A stretch of DNA of 13,081 nucleotides from DAOPMC01 sp035392025 (GCA_035392025.1 DAOPMC010000028.1:1-13081); one strand, 5' to 3'. Shown: positions 6,079 to 12,948, counted from the first letter of the stretch. Notes: generated from the sequence alone by a model not told the origin. A program made the numbers and translations.

Positions 6079-6774
6079 TAATGTCTCTATTTCTTCATGA
6101 GTAAGTTTTCTATAATCTCCTGATTCTAACCCCTCAACTGTTAAAAATCCTATTCTTTCGCGTTTTAACTTTAATACCTCATATCCTACTGCTTCAAACA
6201 TTTTCTTTACTTGATGATTCTTTCCTTCATGAATTATTACTTGTACAATAGAAGTATCCGTCTTATTATCATACTTTTTTATTTTTATCTTAGCTGGTGC
6301 TGTCTTAATATTATCAATTATTACTCCATTTTTTAAAATATGTAAAGCTTTCATATCAAACATGCCTTTTATTTTTGCAACATAAACTTTTTCTATTTCA
6401 TTTTTAGGATGTGTTAAATAATTAGCAAGATCTCCATCATTAGTCAAAATAAGAGCACCTGTTGTATCATAATCAAGTCTTCCTACAGGATAAATTCTTA
6501 CTGTTTCTTTTATTAAATCAACTACTGTTTTTCTATTTTTATCATCGCTTGCTGATACAATTACTCCTCTTGGCTTATTCAAAAGATAATAAACTTTTTT
6601 ATCTTTTTTTATTTGTATATCATCTATTTTAATAATATCTTTTTCTTCTACTTGAGTCCCAAGCTTAGTAACTGAATCACCATTTACTTTAACTCTTCCA
6701 TCCAAAATCATTTTTTCTGCATTTCTTCTAGAAGTATACCCATAATTAGCAATAACTTTTTGCAATCTTTCCAT
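6064..6774 (-). CDS. rluB: 23S rRNA pseudouridine synthase RluB (RsuA/RluB/E/F family)
   Basis: This 236-residue enzyme isomerises a uridine of 23S rRNA to pseudouridine during ribosome assembly. An S4 RNA-binding domain fills about residues 1-50 (SRRNAEKMILDGRVKVNG). The catalytic domain follows, starting with YYLLNKPRGVI. The catalytic Asp is at about residue 101 in GRLDYDTTGALILTNDGDL. Further on are the VQVIIHEGKNHQVKKMFEAV and KLKRERIGF segments typical of this subfamily. Length is normal. The ATG at 6774 is supported by AGGTGAT; an ATG at 6783 is too close to that site. The carboxypeptidase remnant ends 17 bp upstream, so the two were probably one operon. This recalls the dacB-spmA-spmB-rluB region of Bacillus. 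With the 5' half of the upstream gene gone, rluB may have lost its original promoter. Confidence 0.92.
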   Translation of the reverse strand: MERLQKVIANYGYTSRRNAEKMILDGRVKVNGDSVTKLGTQVEEKDIIKIDDIQIKKDKKVYYLLNKPRGVIVSASDDKNRKTVVDLIKETVRIYPVGRLDYDTTGALILTNDGDLANYLTHPKNEIEKVYVAKIKGMFDMKALHILKNGVIIDNIKTAPAKIKIKKYDNKTDTSIVQVIIHEGKNHQVKKMFEAVGYEVLKLKRERIGFLTVEGLESGDYRKLTHEEIETLKKYH

Positions 6775-6800
6775 CAAAATCACCTAATAATGATTATAAT

Positions 6801-7538
6801 CTATTTTTTGCTTTTCGTAAACAAATCAATTGCTTTTTGAAATATATTTTTATTTTTTCTAAAATATACTACCTGTTCATGTAAAAGTTCATTATCTAAA
6901 TAAATATATAATTTACCTATTTTTTCATGATTAATTTTATTATTAAGAATAACTTTCATTGATATTTCGTCTTTTTCATTATCTGTAAGTGGATAAGTAA
7001 AAGACTCCAAAGCATATAATAATCCATCTTGATATTTAACTTTAAATCTATTTTTATCTACTATTTTATAGTTTTTATACATATTAAACATATATTCATA
7101 CAATTCTTCATGAATATCATAATCATAACTATAATTAAAACTAAATATTGAAAGATTTAGATTATTGTTTGATGCAGTTGTTGATAATACTTTACCAGCG
7201 TTAGGAGTATAGCCTGTTTTGGCACTTGTTAATTTATTGTAACTATGAACAATATTTGCTCTATTTTTCCATGAATAAAATTTTTTATCTGTTTCTACTT
7301 GATAATATTTTGTAGATGCAATTTTAGTATAGATTTTATTTTTAGAAGCGTATGATGCTAATAGTGCCATATCATATGCCGTAGAATAATTTTTAGTTTC
7401 ATCATCTAATCCATGAGGATTGTTAAAGATTGTATCTTTCATTCCTAACTCTGTTGCTTTTTTATTCATTAGTTTTACAAACTCTTCCTCATTTCCTGCT
7501 ACATAGTTTGCGATTACAATAGCAGCATCTGTTGCTAT
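6801..7538 (-). pseudogene. D-alanyl-D-alanine carboxypeptidase, 5' half missing
   Basis: Only the C-terminal part of a peptidase S11 (DacA/DacB/DacF-like) enzyme remains. These trim the terminal D-Ala from peptidoglycan stem peptides outside the membrane. The frame is recognisable from ATDAAIVIANYVAGNEEEF through ELGMKDTIFNNPHGLDDE and YSTAYDMALLASYA to the KTG motif in TSAKTGYTPNAG, then a C-terminal beta domain and a basic end. Missing are the signal peptide, the SxxK motif with the nucleophilic Ser, and the SxN motif; the homologous SGN-DAA position reads ATDAA. The frame is open to a TAG near 7565, but the bases beyond 7538 belong to a serine recombinase. The ATG at 7469 is internal to the domain. 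The protein cannot be active as encoded. The gene was probably the operon partner of rluB. Confidence 0.85.
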
Positions 7539-9072
7539 ACCGAAAAAGCAGGGATAATTGGTCTAAAGAAATGTTACGATTTTCGTAACTTTCAATGTTT
7601 AACTGAATATGAAGCATAGTCTTTTTACTTGTGTCAGTATCTTCTATTTTTTCTATATAAATCATTTTAAATAATGTATCTACTATTTCTAAAACACTAG
7701 CATCATCTTTAAGTACTAAATTGTTAATTTTATCTTTAAATTCACTTAATGAAGTATCTTGATTTTTATTTTGCTTTTGTCCCTCTTCTGATTTTTTTAA
7801 ATTAGATTCGGCGAGTGTTATTAATCTAACCAATTCTTCTTTCATATCATTATATTCTTTAGTATCAATTTCTTTTCTCATTCTCATTTGAATTAACTCT
7901 TTTTTTTCAGTTTCTAATTTTTTTATCTTATCATTAATAGTTTTTATTTCACTTTTATAATCTTTAGTTCTTTTAACTTCATTTATAACATCATTAATCT
8001 CTTGTAACAATTCTTCTTTATTAGTAATTATATCCTTAAGTATATTATTACTAATCTTAATCATTTCTTCATAATGCAATACTGGTGAATTACAACCACT
8101 AGTTTTAGCTGTTCCATATTTTCTATATTGACTACAAGCCCAAAATATTTTTTTGGTAATGCCTTGCTTATTTTTATTGCTATAAGTACCTCTTATAAAT
8201 TTAGCACCATCGTGTTTACAAATCATTTTCCCTGAAAGTGGGAATTGACTCCAACTTCCTCCAGGATTATGTTTTTCGTGTTTTTTTGATCTAGCCTTTA
8301 ATATTGCATTAGCCTTATCCCATATTTCTTCACTTACTATTGGTGGACAAGTTTCATTATCTTTGTAAACTATCCATTCTTCAGGTTTAAATTTTTTTCT
8401 TTTTTGCGAGTGATAATCAACAGTAGTTTCTTTATGAGCACAAAAGTACCCTTTATATTTTGGATTTCTTATGATATTAGCAATAACATTACCAGCTAAA
8501 GGTTTACCAGTTTGACTTTTAATTCCGTGTTCGTTATATAAAATATGTCCTAGTTTAGTAGCACCAACATTATTATTTACATACATATCAAATATTGTTC
8601 TTACTAGCTCGGCTTCTTCTTCGTGTATTTTTAACTTACCCTTTTTTGTTCTATCTTTAACATAGCCATATATATTATCACTACCTGGCAAAACACCTTT
8701 TTCAACGCTTCGTTTATAACCAAACCAAAAGAGATAGAAGCCAAAATTATAAGCAAATCCTGCTAATAAAGTTGCGACATTTAATTTATTATATTTTTTT
8801 TCCAATTCATCAATTTCTGCAATTGAATAATTACCAGACTCTGATGCCTTTACAAGTTTTCTAACAGTTAATCCTTGCAATAAAGTAACTATACCAATCA
8901 TTAAAACTGCTAACAAGCAAATTAAGAATGGAATAAGAATTAATTGACCACTTATAAGACAAGTAAAGCCAAGAATTAGAGTAGGAATCGCAACAGTTAC
9001 AATTGTAACAATTCCTCCAATAATTTTTCCATATGATTCCAATTTTACATTACCAAAATTATTATTATTCAT
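7489..9072 (-). CDS. Chimeric ORF: membrane protein N-terminus fused to a serine recombinase lacking its catalytic domain
   Basis: This 527-residue reading frame joins three origins. Residues 1 to ~117 are an unrecognised membrane protein with helices near 16-40, 44-68 and 98-118. From about 118 it is a large serine recombinase: the KRSVEKGVLPG linker, a recombinase domain with YGYVKD, EEEAELVRTIFDMY and IIRNPKYKGYF (about 125-260), a zinc-ribbon-like region (Cys 285, 313, 327), and a long coiled coil (about 335-432). The last ~17 residues, after LSLLFR, are carboxypeptidase sequence read out of frame. The resolvase domain of about 110-140 residues with the catalytic Ser is absent, so it cannot recombine DNA. 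In the zinc ribbon the usual CxxC reads CKHD. TAAGGAG precedes the ATG. A terminator ends just upstream. It could be a true deletion fusion or an assembly join. Confidence 0.7.
   Translation of the reverse strand: MNNNNFGNVKLESYGKIIGGIVTIVTVAIPTLILGFTCLISGQLILIPFLICLLAVLMIGIVTLLQGLTVRKLVKASESGNYSIAEIDELEKKYNKLNVATLLAGFAYNFGFYLFWFGYKRSVEKGVLPGSDNIYGYVKDRTKKGKLKIHEEEAELVRTIFDMYVNNNVGATKLGHILYNEHGIKSQTGKPLAGNVIANIIRNPKYKGYFCAHKETTVDYHSQKRKKFKPEEWIVYKDNETCPPIVSEEIWDKANAILKARSKKHEKHNPGGSWSQFPLSGKMICKHDGAKFIRGTYSNKNKQGITKKIFWACSQYRKYGTAKTSGCNSPVLHYEEMIKISNNILKDIITNKEELLQEINDVINEVKRTKDYKSEIKTINDKIKKLETEKKELIQMRMRKEIDTKEYNDMKEELVRLITLAESNLKKSEEGQKQNKNQDTSLSEFKDKINNLVLKDDASVLEIVDTLFKMIYIEKIEDTDTSKKTMLHIQLNIESYENRNISLDQLSLLFRYSNRCCYCNRKLCSRK
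7526..7538. repeat. Imperfect 13-bp direct repeat, copy 1 (carboxypeptidase/recombinase junction)
   Basis: The plus strand reads CATCTGTTGCTAT. It matches CATACGTTGCTAT at 12702-12714 in 11 of 13 positions, with the last 8 identical. It lies exactly where carboxypeptidase homology stops and recombinase sequence begins, so it is a candidate attachment-site core or rearrangement scar. Confidence 0.4.
7540..8722 (-). mobile_element. Remnant of a large-serine-recombinase integrative element
   Basis: Only the 3' part of a large serine recombinase gene is left: recombinase domain, zinc ribbon and coiled coil. In elements that use these enzymes the integrase gene commonly lies at one end, next to attL or attR. 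Its 3' end here touches the interrupted carboxypeptidase gene, as expected for integration into that gene. No capsid, conjugation or resistance genes accompany it. The rest of the element is absent from the window or was deleted. Confidence 0.6.
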
Positions 9073-9091
9073 TGTATTCTCCTTAATTTAG

Positions 9092-9117
9092 AAAAAGGTT
9101 CTTGTTACCAAGAACCT
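9092..9117 (-). terminator. Intrinsic terminator of the lemA-DUF2207 operon, stop codon in its loop
   Basis: On the minus strand AGGTTCTTG pairs perfectly with CAAGAACCT (9 bp) around the loop GTAA, followed by five T residues. The DUF2207 stop codon TAA (9107-9105) is in the loop. The next ribosome binding site starts only about 5 nt after the T-tract. Confidence 0.88.
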
Positions 9118-11567
9118 CCTCCACCTCCACCAGAGCCACCACCTGATGATCCACCACCAGAGCCACCACCTGATGATCCACCACCAGAACTACTAGATGA
9201 CGAACTTGATGACATTGATGTTGAAGCTGATGTCATAGTTGAACTCATAAAGCTTCCAAATGCTACTGCATTAAATGTACCAGTTCCGCTATACCAATTC
9301 GGTGCTTGTAAAGAAATGCTTTCAAATTTTTTGATCCATTTATCAGATACACCTAATACATATGTAAAAGGTAATATATTGTAAAAATAAGATGGGTTAT
9401 GCATTACTAATTCTTCAAGTTTTGGCTTTTCTGCTGTTTCTAGGAAATTTTTAAATCCTCTAATTTTTCCTAAAATTTCATTGCCATATGTTGTTCTCTT
9501 TGACATATGTTGCATAAAGAACAGCATTGCTATAATACACACTATACCTACAACATATGCTAATAAATACATTGGATCATTCATTAATCCAGGTAGTACC
9601 ATAAATGCCCACGGCATTCCTCCAAATAATCCTCCAAACACTAATCCAAATATCACTTTTGTAGCTTTAGAGTTTGATGGTTTCCCATTAACATATACTG
9701 GTCCTGTATTTTTACCAAACAACATCCAAAACAATATTGAAAAACCTATTCCAGGAAATAACACAGCTGGTATTAATAAACTTAATTCCCCAGTTTCCGA
9801 TACGGGCTTAAAGGTAATTATTAAAAATGTAATTATAATCATTAATATTACTGGAACACTTTTATTTAATGAAGTTTTTTCAAATATTTTTTCTTTATTG
9901 TCTTTATTATTAATACTTGCAACAATTGCATTTAATGTTATATAAAAATTATCGTATAAATCAGTAGATGTTACTTCTTGCTTTTCTACTACTGGTGCAT
10001 TCGCCACTTTTTCTGCATAAGCACCAGGAATTTTCATAGTTGAAACCATATCTTTGAAAGAAGTGAATGATGGAACTCCTGACATTTTATCTTTAAATAA
10101 TCCTGTTAGGAATAATCTTTCATTCGGATTATTTCCATCATATTCTCTTACTTTTGTGATTTTAAATCCTTTAGTTTTTGAAAATAATGCCTTCTCTTCA
10201 GTTTCTTCAATTTTTATATAACCTTTATTAGCCAAATAAATTAATAATGATACAACATCATTACTGTCGGCTGTACCTTTATATAAAAATCCTACTTCTG
10301 CACTATTAAATCCTTCTGGTGGATAAAATTCCACTGTTTCAATTGCTTTATCATCTCTACCAAATCTATACCACATTGTACCAGCTAATCCTGCAAATAT
10401 AATAGGTAAAATTATAGCTATAATCATTATTAAATCTAAATTATTACTAGCACCAACAAAATAACCATCAGGAAGCTCTAATCTAACAGTTAATGCCTCC
10501 CCAATATTTAATACGCCATTATACTTTCCATTTATTACATTACCATCAACACTATATGTTATTTTACTACTATCAGTTGATCCTTTAACACCACTTGAAA
10601 AACCTAATTTAGATTTATCAAATTCTTTTGGCATTGTAATGGTAAATTCTATATTACTAATTGTCGTATCCCATTCGTACCCCATTAGATTAAAATATAA
10701 TTCATCATAATTTTTACCAGTATCTTTTCCTATATTATATAAATAAGTAATTACATAATCTTTATTACCTGTTAAAGTTTGATTAGGATCACCAATTTTA
10801 ATAACTCTATATCCATTTTCGTTATACATTGTAGATTGATCTCCACTAACTTTAATATCACTTATTTTTACACGATTATATGACTTTGTACCATCTAATC
10901 TAATTACTTCATTTCTTAGTGGCAACTTTCTAAATATACCGTGTTTATTTACATTAAAGTATGCTGTGATATATTCATTAATTAAGAATGTATTATTTTC
11001 ATTTACTTTAATATCAATTTTATACTTTGTTAAAGCATATTCACCATTACCAGTTGTATTTGGTTTATTAGTTACATTAGAATCATTTGTATTATTAGAG
11101 TCTGGCAAAAGATTCCCTTTAACTGTATAATAATTTATTTTAAAATATGCAATATCATTTATATCGTAATTTCCTAAAAAATCATTGGCATAAAGAATTA
11201 TATTCATAGAATAGTTATCTTTTGCTGCTTTAGGTTGCTCTGTTTTAGTTGATCTTGCAATTACTTTATAATTTGCGTCATAATAATCTATTGTCATAAA
11301 TACAGACAAATAATTTTTACTTAAATTCACCATTTTACCAAACAAAGTTCCATAAGAAATTAAATCTCCAAAATTAGAAGAAGATTTATTAAAATACACT
11401 TGTGATAAAGAAACATCTTCATCAGCATTAGTATAGGAAGTATCTGCAATTTTGATAAAATCACTTGAATAATTTTGAGCATTTACAGAAGATGGAATTA
11501 TTAATAATAGTAAAGCAAAAATCACTGAAACAAATATTATTTTATTATTTTTAAAAGTATTTTTCAT
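9105..11567 (-). CDS. DUF2207 membrane protein with a Gly/Ser-rich tail
   Basis: This 820-residue envelope protein begins with a signal peptide (about residues 1-30, cleavage likely after VNA). A low-complexity Asn/Thr linker near 160-172 leads into the DUF2207 extracellular beta domain, marked by NKHGIFRKLPL and DVIT-type strands (YVITYLYNIG). A membrane helix lies near 376-400. Then come a cytoplasmic region with VEFYPPEGFNSAEVGFLYKG and ANKGYIKIEE, and four further helices at about 565-585, 595-615, 638-658 and 666-686. A Ser run and a Gly/Ser tail end in GGGGGGSW. DUF2207 proteins have no settled function and are often encoded beside LemA, as here. AAGGTGAG precedes the ATG, 12 bp after the lemA stop. 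The strong terminator at its end closes the operon. Length and layout are normal for the family. Confidence 0.85.
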   Translation of the reverse strand: MKNTFKNNKIIFVSVIFALLLLIIPSSVNAQNYSSDFIKIADTSYTNADEDVSLSQVYFNKSSSNFGDLISYGTLFGKMVNLSKNYLSVFMTIDYYDANYKVIARSTKTEQPKAAKDNYSMNIILYANDFLGNYDINDIAYFKINYYTVKGNLLPDSNNTNDSNVTNKPNTTGNGEYALTKYKIDIKVNENNTFLINEYITAYFNVNKHGIFRKLPLRNEVIRLDGTKSYNRVKISDIKVSGDQSTMYNENGYRVIKIGDPNQTLTGNKDYVITYLYNIGKDTGKNYDELYFNLMGYEWDTTISNIEFTITMPKEFDKSKLGFSSGVKGSTDSSKITYSVDGNVINGKYNGVLNIGEALTVRLELPDGYFVGASNNLDLIMIIAIILPIIFAGLAGTMWYRFGRDDKAIETVEFYPPEGFNSAEVGFLYKGTADSNDVVSLLIYLANKGYIKIEETEEKALFSKTKGFKITKVREYDGNNPNERLFLTGLFKDKMSGVPSFTSFKDMVSTMKIPGAYAEKVANAPVVEKQEVTSTDLYDNFYITLNAIVASINNKDNKEKIFEKTSLNKSVPVILMIIITFLIITFKPVSETGELSLLIPAVLFPGIGFSILFWMLFGKNTGPVYVNGKPSNSKATKVIFGLVFGGLFGGMPWAFMVLPGLMNDPMYLLAYVVGIVCIIAMLFFMQHMSKRTTYGNEILGKIRGFKNFLETAEKPKLEELVMHNPSYFYNILPFTYVLGVSDKWIKKFESISLQAPNWYSGTGTFNAVAFGSFMSSTMTSASTSMSSSSSSSSSGGGSSGGGSGGGSSGGGSGGGGGGSW
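9127..9188. repeat. 27-bp tandem repeat in the DUF2207 gene
   Basis: A 27-bp unit starting CCACCAGAGCC begins at 9127 and 9154 and restarts partially at 9181. It encodes a 9-residue Gly/Ser period in the protein tail. Near-identical nucleotide copies in a low-complexity coding tail are prone to slippage and length change. Confidence 0.8.
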
Positions 11568-11579
11568 TTTCTCACCTTC

Positions 11580-12134
11580 TTATAATTCCACCTTAACATT
11601 TTCTCGCTCTGATTCGTTTGCTTCATAGAATTTCTTTTCTTTAAATCCAAATAAACCAGCAAAAATGTTACTTGGAAACATTTGAACTTTATCATTCATA
11701 TTTCTAACTACTGCATTATAATATTTTCTTGAGTTTGCAATATCATCTTCTACTTTAGTTAATTGTGAACTCAAATCCATAAAGTTTTGATTTGCTTTTA
11801 AGTCAGGATAGTTTTCAGCTAACATCATCAGTTTAGAAATACCTGCAGTCAATTTTTCATTTGCATCAATTTTATCGCTTTGGCTCATTTTATCATAAGC
11901 ACCATTTCTTAAATTGATAACACTTTCTAGTGTATCTTTTTCATGTTTAGCATATCCTTTTACTGTTTCCACAATATTAGGAATTAAATCCCATCTTTTC
12001 TTTAAGTAAACATCCATTGTTGCAAATGCTTCTTTAACTTTGTTGCTTAATTGAATTAAACTATTATATGTAACAAATACATAAATCAATAATAAAGCAA
12101 CTAATCCAATCAATATATAAACCCATAAATCCAT
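11580..12134 (-). CDS. lemA: LemA family membrane protein
   Basis: This 184-residue protein has one N-terminal membrane helix (about residues 3-22) followed by a helical-bundle domain. Family features are clear: YNSLIQLSNKVKEAFATMDV, then the hallmark KKRWDLIPNIVETVKGYA, and later ENYPDLKANQNFMDLSSQLT. The end has the YNAVVRNMND, FPSNIFAGLFGF and FYEA motifs. LemA proteins are widespread envelope proteins of unclear biochemical role, often encoded with DUF2207 or TPM-domain proteins. The ATG at 12134 has a strong AGGAGGAAG ribosome binding site. It is the first gene of an operon with DUF2207, spaced 12 bp, ending in a strong terminator. Length is typical. Confidence 0.93.
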   Translation of the reverse strand: MDLWVYILIGLVALLLIYVFVTYNSLIQLSNKVKEAFATMDVYLKKRWDLIPNIVETVKGYAKHEKDTLESVINLRNGAYDKMSQSDKIDANEKLTAGISKLMMLAENYPDLKANQNFMDLSSQLTKVEDDIANSRKYYNAVVRNMNDKVQMFPSNIFAGLFGFKEKKFYEANESERENVKVEL

Positions 12135-12158
12135 ATTTTTCTTCCTCCTACTATTAAA

Positions 12159-12164
12159 ATAATA
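12159..12164 (-). promoter_or_regulatory. Candidate -10 box for the lemA operon
   Basis: The minus strand has TATTAT, 8-9 nt before the AGGAGGAAG ribosome binding site (12149-12141). A poor TTTCAA lies 17 bp further upstream. The region is very A/T-rich, so chance matches are likely. Confidence 0.35.
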
Positions 12165-12190
12165 TCATTTTTTTACCTTTTTTGAAATAG

Positions 12191-12226
12191 AATAGCGAAA
12201 ATTTACATCTTCGCTATTGTTTTTTT
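12191..12226 (+). terminator. Strong intrinsic terminator oriented on the plus strand
   Basis: AATAGCGAA (12191-12199) pairs perfectly with TTCGCTATT (12210-12218), followed by G and seven T residues. The T-tract is on the plus strand, yet the flanking genes all read on the minus strand. On the minus strand the stem is followed only by CTATTTC, so it would terminate the lipoprotein transcript poorly. Confidence 0.75.
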
Positions 12227-12260
12227 GTAAATTTAATTAAGCAATTAATATCAAAGCATT

Positions 12261-12704
12261 TTAAGGTGCTTTAAATTCATCAACATCGCTACTATTTACA
12301 TTTCCATATTTTGTGTAAGTACCATTAATTTTATTCAATGCAGAATCACTATCAGTATCACTAGCTGTCACAACAATTGTGTTACCATTTTTAGTAACAT
12401 TAATAGTAGTTGTTTGAGTTTCACCAAAGAATTCAGATGTATCATTGTATTCAAGAGTATTTTCATTTTTAATAGTTACAGCTGAATCGTATTGAACTGG
12501 ATAAAGGGTCATATTTTTGTTATGTTGAATAACATTAAAGGTAATCTTTTCGTTATCATTAGTATATAGCATTATATAATAATCAGAATCCGATTTATAT
12601 AAGCCGTTCCATCCTTCATCAAGATTTCCTCCATTATTTTTGTTTCCACAACCAGTTGCTAATAGAAGAATTACTCCCACTAAAAGTATTCCAATTTTTT
12701 TCAT
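12261..12704 (-). CDS. Small lipoprotein of unknown function
   Basis: This 147-residue protein has a lipoprotein signal: MKK, a hydrophobic core, then ATGC with the lipidated Cys at residue 19. It should be anchored to the outer face of the membrane. After a short Asn/Gly linker the mature part looks like a small beta-rich domain (GLYKSDSDYYIMLYTNDNEK, then alternating polar and hydrophobic strands, with NGTYTKYG near the end). The pattern resembles lipocalin-like or stress-lipoprotein folds, but I cannot name a family. The start is certain from the signal, but no ribosome binding site precedes it: the bases before the ATG read CACATAGCAACGT. A direct-repeat copy overlaps the start codon. This suggests that the normal upstream region was replaced. 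It lies upstream of lemA on the same strand. Confidence 0.7.
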   Translation of the reverse strand: MKKIGILLVGVILLLATGCGNKNNGGNLDEGWNGLYKSDSDYYIMLYTNDNEKITFNVIQHNKNMTLYPVQYDSAVTIKNENTLEYNDTSEFFGETQTTTINVTKNGNTIVVTASDTDSDSALNKINGTYTKYGNVNSSDVDEFKAP

Positions 12705-12948
12705 ACGTTGCTATGTGAACCATAACATCTTCTATTGGTATTGCAAAGCCCATACCCATAGCTTTACCAAAAGCAAGTTTACCCATTAAATAGAAATTAA
12801 AGATTGGTAACCAAGCCATCCAGCCACCTTTTGTTTCAGTTTTGTTAGCAATTCCCATTAATCCTAAACTTCCTAATATATAAAACACTAGAATAATGCC
12901 TAATATAACGAGTAAAAAACCTGCTAACATTGCTAATAATTGTTCCAT
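12634..12948 (-). CDS. Membrane protein gene, truncated and running into the lipoprotein gene
   Basis: The first ~70 residues look genuine. There is a membrane helix (about 7-29), then a GIANKTETKGGWMAWLPIFN segment typical of small multi-helix membrane proteins of Firmicutes, then NFYLMGKLAFGKAMGMGF. After about residue 80 the frame enters the lipoprotein gene in another frame and gives a Ser/Asn/Trp tail unlike a natural protein end. The two genes overlap by 71 bp. I therefore think the 3' part is missing and replaced at about 12705-12740. Residues 71-79 (PIEDVMVHI) resemble the segment just before the SxN motif of S11 carboxypeptidases, a point treated under findings. The ATG is preceded by GAGGATGA and an extended -10 box. 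Function unknown. Confidence 0.5.
   Translation of the reverse strand: MEQLLAMLAGFLLVILGIILVFYILGSLGLMGIANKTETKGGWMAWLPIFNFYLMGKLAFGKAMGMGFAIPIEDVMVHIATYEKNWNTFSGSNSSISNWLWKQK
12702..12714. repeat. Imperfect 13-bp direct repeat, copy 2 (membrane protein/lipoprotein junction)
   Basis: The plus strand reads CATACGTTGCTAT, matching 7526-7538 in 11 of 13 positions. The first three bases are the complement of the lipoprotein ATG. It lies at the point where the upstream membrane protein appears to be cut. Confidence 0.4.

Noticed and set aside
7489..9072. A functional site-specific integrase
   Set aside because: The resolvase domain with the catalytic Ser and the conserved Arg residues is absent. 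Residues 1-117 are membrane helices.
9127..9188. A CRISPR-like or mobile-element repeat
   Set aside because: The 27-bp units are adjacent without spacers and in frame in a Gly/Ser coding tail, so they are a coding tandem repeat.
9481..9945. A 154-codon open frame on the plus strand inside the DUF2207 gene
   Set aside because: It is the antisense of membrane-helix coding sequence. The Asn/Ile/Pro-rich product has no recognisable domain.
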